Positions 58,407-64,000 of a stretch of DNA of 64,000 nucleotides are shown in pieces. A program made the translations under genes and the position numbers. A model generated the notes under the pieces. It saw only the letters and a list, made by a program, of their open reading frames with translations. It was not told where the DNA came from and did no database searches. Source of the DNA: Phenylobacterium glaciei (GTDB taxonomy: Bacteria; Pseudomonadota; Alphaproteobacteria; Caulobacterales; Caulobacteraceae); contig NZ_JAGSGD010000001.1 in assembly GCF_016772415.1 (NCBI RefSeq), positions 868,001-932,000 on the forward strand. Direction: 5' to 3'. Each line of letters opens with the position of its first letter. The stretch's first letter is position 1.

Positions 58407-59821
58407 TTCAGCATATCCTTCCAACGCGCGACTTGGGCGCGAACCTGGTCCGGCGCGGCGCCGCCGTAGCTTTTGCGGCTCCCGGCGGAAGCCCGTGGGG
58501 TGAGAACGTCGTAGACCTCGGCGGTGATCCCCTGCGACAGGGCCTGAAGCTCCTTCAGGGGCAGGTCGGAGAGATCACAGTTGAGCTGCTCGGCCCGTTT
58601 CACCGCCGCGCCCGTCACATGGTGGGCGTCGCGGAAGGGCATGTCGAGGGTGCGCACCAGCCAGTCGGCCAGGTCGGTGGCGGTGGAGTAGCCCGCACCG
58701 GCCGCCGCCGCCATCCTGGCCGAGACCGGCTCCATGTCCGCCACCATCCCGGCCATGGCGGCCAGGGACAGCTCCAGGGCGTCGAAGGCGTCGAAGGTGG
58801 GGACCTTGTCCTCCTGCATGTCCTTCGAATAGGCCAGCGGCAGGCCCTTCATCACCACGGCGAGCTGGGTGAAGGAGCCGAGCAGGCGGCCGACCTTGGC
58901 GCGCACCAGCTCGGCGGCATCCGGGTTCTTCTTCTGCGGCATGATCGAGGAGCCGGTGGTGAAGGCGTCGGTCAGCTTGATGAAGCCGAACTGCGGCGTC
59001 ATCCAGATGACGATCTCCTCGGCTAGCCGCGACAGGTGGATGCCCGCCAGGGTCGCCGCGGCCAGGGCCTCCAGGGCGAAGTCGCGGTCGGAGACGCTGT
59101 CCAGCGAGTTGGCGGTGGGCCGGTCGAAGCCGAGCGCCCGGGCCGTGGCGTCCCGGTCGATGGGGAAGGGAGAGCCGGCCAGGGCCGCGGCGCCCAGGGG
59201 AGACTCGTTCATCCGCCGGCGCGCGTCGGAAAAGCGCCCGGCGTCGCGGCCGAACATCTCCACATAGGCCATCAGGTGGTGGCCAAAGGTGACGGGCTGG
59301 GCTGGTTGCAGGTGGGTGAAGCCCGGCATCAGGGTCTCGGCGTGGGCCTCGGCCTTGAGGATCAGCGCCTGCTGCAGGGCGCGCAGCTGGGCGATCGTCC
59401 GATCGCAGGCGTCGCGGACCCATAGCCGGAAGTCGACGGCCACCTGGTCGTTGCGGGAGCGCGCAGTGTGCAGACGGCCGGCCACCGGGCCGATCAGCTC
59501 CCGCAGCCGGGCCTCCACATTCATGTGGATGTCTTCGAACTCGTCGCGATAGGGGAAGGTCCCGGCGGCCATCTCGGCCTCGATGGCCTGCAGCCCGCCC
59601 TGGATCTGCTGCTCGTCGGCGCTTGTAATGACGCCTTGCTTGCGCAACATCGCCGCGTGCGCGCGGGACCCCGCCAGGTCCTGCGGCGCCAGGCGCTTGT
59701 CGAACCCGATGGAGACGTTGATCGCCTGCATCAGCTCGGCGGGTTTCGCGCTGAACCTACCGCCCCACATGGCTTGGCCAGATGCGGGCTCGTCAGAACC
59801 ATGAGTGGAGTCGTCGGACAT
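58403..59821 (-). CDS. argH: Argininosuccinate lyase
   Basis: 472 residues of the fumarase/aspartase superfamily, with [14 protein letters not shown] at the N-terminus, [11 protein letters not shown], and the signature [12 protein letters not shown]. It splits argininosuccinate to arginine and fumarate. ATG 59821 overlaps the ATG of the divergent TlpA gene in CATG 59819-59822; a start 48 bases upstream would lie inside that gene. First gene of the argH-lipoprotein-lysA operon. Confidence 0.95.
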   Translation of the reverse strand: MSDDSTHGSDEPASGQAMWGGRFSAKPAELMQAINVSIGFDKRLAPQDLAGSRAHAAMLRKQGVITSADEQQIQGGLQAIEAEMAAGTFPYRDEFEDIHMNVEARLRELIGPVAGRLHTARSRNDQVAVDFRLWVRDACDRTIAQLRALQQALILKAEAHAETLMPGFTHLQPAQPVTFGHHLMAYVEMFGRDAGRFSDARRRMNESPLGAAALAGSPFPIDRDATARALGFDRPTANSLDSVSDRDFALEALAAATLAGIHLSRLAEEIVIWMTPQFGFIKLTDAFTTGSSIMPQKKNPDAAELVRAKVGRLLGSFTQLAVVMKGLPLAYSKDMQEDKVPTFDAFDALELSLAAMAGMVADMEPVSARMAAAAGAGYSTATDLADWLVRTLDMPFRDAHHVTGAAVKRAEQLNCDLSDLPLKELQALSQGITAEVYDVLTPRASAGSRKSYGGAAPDQVRAQVARWKDMLK

Positions 59822-60443
59822 GAGCCAAGCACCCGAGGAAACGGCGAAGCCCAAATCGGGCCTCGTCAAAGGCGCGCTCTGGGGCGTCGCCCTGCTGGGC
59901 GTCGCGGCGGTTGTCTACATCATGGCGCAGGCATCCATAAACCCCCGCCAGACAACCAGCCTGAAGAGTCTCGCCAAGGGCGAGATGGCCAAGCTCAGCT
60001 TCCCGGCCGAGGCTGGCGCTCCACCGGCCACCAGCTTCCAGGACGCCGACGGCAAGCCGGTCCGTCTGGCCGACTTCCAGGGCAAGGTTCTGGTGGTCAA
60101 TATGTGGGCCACCTGGTGCGGTCCCTGCATCATCGAGATGCCGACGCTGGCCAAGCTGGCGGCGGAATATCAGGGCCAGCCGGTGGCCGTGGTGGCGGTC
60201 AGCATCGACGGCGACCGCGACGCCGACAAGGCGCGGCAGTTCATCGCCCAGCATGCGCCGCTGGCCTTCTACCGCGACCCCAAGCTGAAGCTACCCTACG
60301 ACTTCAAACCGGCCGCCACCGGCATGCCCACCACGGTGATCTTCGGTAAGGACGGGGTGGAGAGGGCCCGGCTGTCGGGCGGCGCCGACTGGTCCGGCGC
60401 CGACGCCAAGGCGGTGATCGACAAGGTGCTGGCCGAGAGCTGA
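59820..60443 (+). CDS. TlpA-family membrane thioredoxin
   Basis: 207 residues: one membrane helix (about 18-36) then a periplasmic thioredoxin domain with WCGPC (Cys 100, Cys 103) and the cis-Pro in GMPTT. TlpA-type proteins reduce disulfides, often for cytochrome or copper-site assembly; no such gene is adjacent. ATG 59820 shares CATG with the argH start; GTG 59805 is an alternative. Confidence 0.9.
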   Translation: MSQAPEETAKPKSGLVKGALWGVALLGVAAVVYIMAQASINPRQTTSLKSLAKGEMAKLSFPAEAGAPPATSFQDADGKPVRLADFQGKVLVVNMWATWCGPCIIEMPTLAKLAAEYQGQPVAVVAVSIDGDRDADKARQFIAQHAPLAFYRDPKLKLPYDFKPAATGMPTTVIFGKDGVERARLSGGADWSGADAKAVIDKVLAES

Positions 60444-60647
60444 GCCGCCGGGGTTGACTGCTTCCCTGAGGCCTTGTCCGCCTGGATAGGCGCGCGTTCC
60501 CGTTGCGTACCTGACCTGTGGCATTGCGTCGCAAACCCATGTTTCCAAAGGGTTGGCGGAGAGCTGGGCCATGGCGGCAATCCGTTATTTACCTTATCGC
60601 GCGGGTTATGGGCCGGGGGTCCGAAGCCGGGCTGGAGGGTGTCTTTG

Positions 60648-62486
60648 ATGGATGTCGGGTCGGACGAAGCCGTGGGCTGGTTCTTCGAGAACGCCCTGGA
60701 CATCTTCCTCGTCTGCACCGACGGCATGATCGAACGGGCCAATCCGGCCTGGAACGCCTTCTCGGGATGGACCGAGGAAGAGACCCAGGGGCGGCCGCTC
60801 ATTGAGTTCGTCCATCCCGACGACCTGGGCGTCATCGACACCGCGGTGGCGCAGTTGGCCAGAGTGGGCCTCGCCGATTGCGAGCACCGCGTGCGCATCG
60901 CTCAGGACGAGTGGCGCTGGGTCCGCTCCCGCGCCAAGCGGGTCAATGAACGCAGCGTGTTGATCGTCTGGCAGGATATCACCGCCCAACGCCGCGCCGC
61001 CAAGGAGCGCTACAAGGGCGCCCGCGTCGCCGAACTGCTGGGCATGGCCGCCGGGGTCTTCATCTGGCGCTATGACACCACAACCCGGCAGTACGATCTG
61101 AACCCCTTGATCGAGGGCCGCTCGACGACCCCGGCGCATCATGTCCCGGCCGACGTCTTCCACGCTGCCATCCACCCTGACGACAAGGAGAGGGTGCTCT
61201 CGGCCTGGAGCCGCAGCGAGCTTACCGGCGAGGTCGGCAATGTGGAGTACCGGCACCTGGGCGCGAGCGGCTATCGCCGCATGCGCACCGCCTGGGCCGG
61301 CATCAGCCAGCACCCTACCGGCGAATGGGAGTTGCTGGGCATCACCCAGGACATCACCGAGCTGCTGGACGCTCGCGACGCCGCCATCGAGACCGCCGAC
61401 GCCAAGACCCAGTTCTTGGCCAATATGAGCCACGAGATCCGCACGCCGATGAACGGCGTGCTGGGGGTGCTGCACCTGCTGAAGGGCGAAAGCCTGTCGG
61501 CCAACGGCCGCGTCCTCGTGGACGAGGCCCTGGCGTGCGGCACCACGCTGGCCCAGGTGCTCAACGATATCGTCGACTTCTCCCGCGCGGAGGCCGGCCG
61601 GCTCGAATTGACCCCCGAACAGACCGACGCGGCGGCGGCCCTGCGCATGGTGGCGGGCATGGTCGGGCCCGACGCAGAGGCCAAGGGCGTGACCCTGACG
61701 GTGGAGGCCTCCGAGGCCGGCTTCGTCTGGCTCGATCCCGTTCGTCTGCGCCAGATGATCTTCAACCTGGCCGGCAACGCCGTGAAGTTCACGCCGCAGG
61801 GTGGGATCAGACTGAGCCTTTCCACCTCCGGGGTGGGCGACGAGCAGCGGCTGAGGGTCGATGTCCGTGACACTGGTGTCGGCATTCCGCAGGAGGCGCG
61901 CGCCAACCTCTTCGACCGCTTCCAGCAGGCCGACGGCTCGTTGACCCGGCGTTTCGGCGGCTCGGGCCTGGGCCTGGCCATGACCAAGGCGCTGGCCGAG
62001 CGTATGGAGGGCGAGGTGGGCTTCGCCGCCCTTGAGGCGGGCTCCCACTTCTGGTTCGAGATCGCCGCGCCAGCCTGCGCTGCGCCCGCCGCGACCGGCG
62101 AGGCTGAGCTGTGGCTTGAGGGTCTGAGGGTGCTTGTGGTGGAAGACAATCCCACCAACCGTCTGGTGGCCACCCGCATGCTCAGCGACCTGGGTGCGAC
62201 GGTGGAGACCGCCGATGATGGCGCCCAGGGTGTGGCGCGGGCCCAGACCGGCGCCTACGACCTGATCTTCATGGACATCCAGATGCCGGTGATGGACGGG
62301 GTCCAGGCGACGCGTCAAATCCGCGCCTTGCCAGGAGCGGTCGGCAAGACCCCCATCGTGGCCACGACGGCCAATGTCCTGGCCCACCAGATCGAGGACT
62401 ACCGCGCCTCGGGCATGGACGGTTATGTCGCCAAGCCGGTTTCGCCCGCCGCCATCCTCAGCGAGATCGCCCGCCTCGCGGGTTAA
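60648..62486 (+). CDS. Hybrid sensor histidine kinase with two PAS domains and a receiver
   Basis: 612 residues, apparently cytosolic. PAS 1 at about 1-115 (ALDIFLVCTDGMIERANPAW), PAS/PAC 2 at about 120-245, HisKA with His 262 in NMSHEIRTPMNG, HATPase (NLAGNAVKFT, DTGVGIP, GGSGLGLAMTK) at about 350-475, and a C-terminal receiver (about 494-610) with phospho-acceptor Asp 543 in FMDIQMP. No response regulator gene is close. ATG 60648 has GGAGGG 8 bases upstream; upstream in-frame starts are rejected. The 204-base gap before it shows nothing clear. Confidence 0.92.
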   Translation: MDVGSDEAVGWFFENALDIFLVCTDGMIERANPAWNAFSGWTEEETQGRPLIEFVHPDDLGVIDTAVAQLARVGLADCEHRVRIAQDEWRWVRSRAKRVNERSVLIVWQDITAQRRAAKERYKGARVAELLGMAAGVFIWRYDTTTRQYDLNPLIEGRSTTPAHHVPADVFHAAIHPDDKERVLSAWSRSELTGEVGNVEYRHLGASGYRRMRTAWAGISQHPTGEWELLGITQDITELLDARDAAIETADAKTQFLANMSHEIRTPMNGVLGVLHLLKGESLSANGRVLVDEALACGTTLAQVLNDIVDFSRAEAGRLELTPEQTDAAAALRMVAGMVGPDAEAKGVTLTVEASEAGFVWLDPVRLRQMIFNLAGNAVKFTPQGGIRLSLSTSGVGDEQRLRVDVRDTGVGIPQEARANLFDRFQQADGSLTRRFGGSGLGLAMTKALAERMEGEVGFAALEAGSHFWFEIAAPACAAPAATGEAELWLEGLRVLVVEDNPTNRLVATRMLSDLGATVETADDGAQGVARAQTGAYDLIFMDIQMPVMDGVQATRQIRALPGAVGKTPIVATTANVLAHQIEDYRASGMDGYVAKPVSPAAILSEIARLAG

Positions 62487-62490
62487 GCCC

Positions 62491-62913
62491 CTACGCCATT
62501 TCCTTCTGCTTGCTGCGCAGGCTGCCGTCGGGACCGGTCAGGGCGCGCATGAAGCTGACCAGGGAGGCGCGCGCGTCCTGGGGTAGCTTCTCGAAGGCGG
62601 CCAGCAGCTCGAGAGCGCCCGGCGTGCGCATGCGTGAGAGCAGATCCAGATCGCCCACCGCGTCATGGCCGGGGGTGTCCAGGACGTCCATCAAATCCAC
62701 AACCCGACAGCGCAGGGCGCGCGCGATCTGAACCAGACGCGAGAAGGAGATGCGGTTGGCGCCGTTCTCGTACTTCTGGATCTGCTGGAAACTGACGCCG
62801 CACTGTTCGGCCAGGGCCTCCTGCGACATACCGATTGTCCGCCGGCGAATTCGCACGGCTGCCCCCAGGGCGACGTCCATCGGGTCTGGGGTTTTGTTGG
62901 ATAGCTCCGACAC
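62491..62913 (-). CDS. XRE-family transcriptional regulator
   Basis: 140 residues with a Cro/C1-type HTH at about 20-75 (RRRTIGMSQEALAEQCGVSFQQIQKYENG, NRISFSRLVQIARAL) and a helical C-terminus ending in a basic tail. This pattern, with FQQIQKYENG, is frequent in Caulobacterales as single-gene regulators. GTG 62913 is preferred because GGAGAAG lies about 8 bases upstream; ATG 62880 is also possible. It may act on the palindromes at 63178-63255. Confidence 0.85.
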   Translation of the reverse strand: MSELSNKTPDPMDVALGAAVRIRRRTIGMSQEALAEQCGVSFQQIQKYENGANRISFSRLVQIARALRCRVVDLMDVLDTPGHDAVGDLDLLSRMRTPGALELLAAFEKLPQDARASLVSFMRALTGPDGSLRSKQKEMA

Positions 62914-63546
62914 GGTCTTCTTCTCCTCAGCCACGGCGCGCGCTCGGTGGGGGCGGCCGGCGCGTCGCTGCAAGATTCGGCGAGTAAAGGCGAATAATGC
63001 AACTTTGCAAAGGGACATGAGAGTCGGAGGCGACAATCCCGCTGATCACGTTCGGCGCTGGCCGCGCAAGGGTCCGCCGAGCAATAGATTTCACTTGAAT
63101 AACAGTCGCGATAGCGTCCAAGCGGCGAGTGCCGGCCATGGATGATGCGCAGACGCGCGCCGGCAGGCCTTCGCATGCGTATGGCCATACGTTAAATCTT
63201 ATACTCAGTTTGAGTAGAAATCGCTCACCGAACTTGAGTTGTGGAAATACTCAAGACGGACGGATCAACCGGCGCGGGTTTTAAAATCTATCTCAGGCGG
63301 TGCGAGACAGAGTGGCTGGCGCCGACAGTTGGACGAATACCGGCCGGCGACTTTCCAGCACCGACCACGTTAACGACACCGGTGACAGGCGCCCGGTTTG
63401 GTGGAGCCTGGACCGTGAAGGTCGGAAGCGACCTTGTCGAAACCTAGGCGGCGGCGCGCCGGCGCGCCGACCGATTGACCTGCGAAATCCATCACGGGCA
63501 TAGGTCGCGATAGCGTGACACCGATCCCGGGGTCGAGGAGGCCCGC
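62914..63546. other. Intergenic region with clustered palindromes
   Basis: About 630 bases between the XRE gene (minus) and the ROK gene (plus). A short AT-richer centre contains a perfect 14-base palindrome CGTATGGCCATACG (63178-63191), ACTCA-N3-TGAGT (63203-63215) and CTTGAGT-N9-ACTCAAG (63233-63255). These look like operators. A 68-residue open frame at 63241-63447 has no start signal or family features and is not called. Confidence 0.5.
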
Positions 63547-64000
63547 ATGACCCGCGCCCTGATCGCCGCCATCGAGACCGGCGGCACAAAGATTCTCTGC
63601 CGGGTCGCGGCGGCCGACGATGGCCGACAAGTGACCGTTGAGGTCCCACCACATCGGTTCGCCACCACGACGCCCAAGCAGGCGGTCGCCGACCTGGTGG
63701 CGGCGATCCGGGGCGCGATGGGGCCGGGCGACGCCCTGGCGGCGGTGGGCCTGGCCAGTTTCGGCCCGCTGATCGTCGATCCCGGCTCCCCCGACTACGG
63801 CCTGATGCTGCCGACGGCCAAGCCGCACTGGGCGGGGTTCAACCTGCGCGCCGCCTTGGCCGAGCAATTGGGCGCCCCGGTTGTGCTGGAGACCGACGTC
63901 AGCGCCGCGGCCCTGGCCGAGCAGGCGGCCGGCGCCGGCGCCGGCCTGGACACCGTGGCCTATGTCACGGTGGGCACCGGCATCGGCGGTGGCCTGGCGA
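63547..64000 (+). CDS. ROK-family sugar kinase (fructokinase-like), 3' end beyond window
   Basis: The first 151 residues. IAAIETGGTKILCRVA is the ATP phosphate-1 motif (DxGxTK type, with Glu in place of Asp as in many fructokinases); AAVGLASFGPL, HWAGFNLR and LETDVSAAALAE (catalytic Asp) follow, then YVTVGTGIGGG. It probably phosphorylates fructose or a related hexose. It starts at ATG 63547. The zinc-binding and C-terminal helices lie outside the window. Confidence 0.88.
   Translation, partial: MTRALIAAIETGGTKILCRVAAADDGRQVTVEVPPHRFATTTPKQAVADLVAAIRGAMGPGDALAAVGLASFGPLIVDPGSPDYGLMLPTAKPHWAGFNLRAALAEQLGAPVVLETDVSAAALAEQAAGAGAGLDTVAYVTVGTGIGGGLA

Noticed and set aside
63241..63447. 68-residue frame between the XRE and ROK genes
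   Set aside because: No ribosome-binding site, overlaps the palindrome cluster, and composition is not gene-like.
1..64000. tRNA or rRNA genes
   Set aside because: I found no tRNA cloverleaf with a GTTC-type T-loop and acceptor stem, and no rRNA-like stretch; a tRNAscan run would settle this.

Overview
This is 64 kb of very GC-rich chromosomal DNA that reads as an alphaproteobacterium of the order Caulobacterales (Caulobacter or Phenylobacterium-like). The evidence is a PodJ-type polar organizer gene, a Coq4 ubiquinone gene, ftsE/ftsX head to head with an MJ0042 zinc-ribbon gene, an RTX protein of the type I secretion kind, a cluster of acyl-CoA dehydrogenase paralogs, and short palindromic repeats between genes. 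Genus is an inference; no rRNA or tRNA gene was seen.

Layout. 1-1224: a lower-GC membrane protein running off the left edge. 1.5-9.9 kb: housekeeping genes (MDR reductase, KamA-type radical SAM enzyme, CBS protein, a flavin reductase fused to its neighbour by an apparent frameshift, patatin, EAL phosphodiesterase, a terminase-small-subunit-like gene). 10-12 kb: two lipoprotein genes, a triplicated ~200-bp repeat array and a PaaI-type thioesterase. 12.07-14.17 kb: a low-GC island holding a complete retron (promoter, predicted msr-msd RNA, St85/Ec86-type nucleoside-deoxyribosyltransferase-like effector, reverse transcriptase). 14.2-20.7 kb: five acyl-CoA dehydrogenase genes on the minus strand. 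20.8-28.2 kb: a DUF2156 (MprF-like) protein, podJ, and a TSUP transporter/TIGR02186/DUF3429 run. 28.2-31.4 kb: PdeM nuclease and its DEXH helicase. 32-36 kb: DUF3313 lipoprotein, RTX protein, phytanoyl-CoA dioxygenase-like pair. 36-42.9 kb: DinG-like helicase, coq4, SMR efflux, serine hydrolase, AraC regulator. 42.9-48.5 kb: LysR/SDR pair, chorismate mutase-hisC-tyrA operon (Tyr/Phe synthesis), HAD phosphatase. 48.5-56.8 kb: gamma-glutamyltransferase, DUF2125, ChaC, plsC, DUF218, ftsX, ftsE, zinc-ribbon protein, phosphoribosyltransferase. 56.8-64 kb: argH-lptM-like-lysA operon, TlpA thioredoxin, hybrid histidine kinase, XRE regulator, and a ROK kinase cut by the right edge.

The most notable system is the retron: effector and RT overlap by 4 bp, the RT carries the retron-specific NAxxH and VTG motifs, and the upstream RNA folds into a UUU-loop msr hairpin and a long msd hairpin with flanking a1/a2 repeats. 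By analogy with Ec86 and Sen2 it should be an anti-phage toxin/antitoxin-like defence unit. Other points: a shared SOS-box-like motif in front of two repair helicases, a ~114-bp palindromic element whose ends supply stop codons to flanking genes, interlocked start (CATG) and stop (CTAG/CTAA) codons at several gene junctions, and a duplicated gene tail inside the tandem repeat array.
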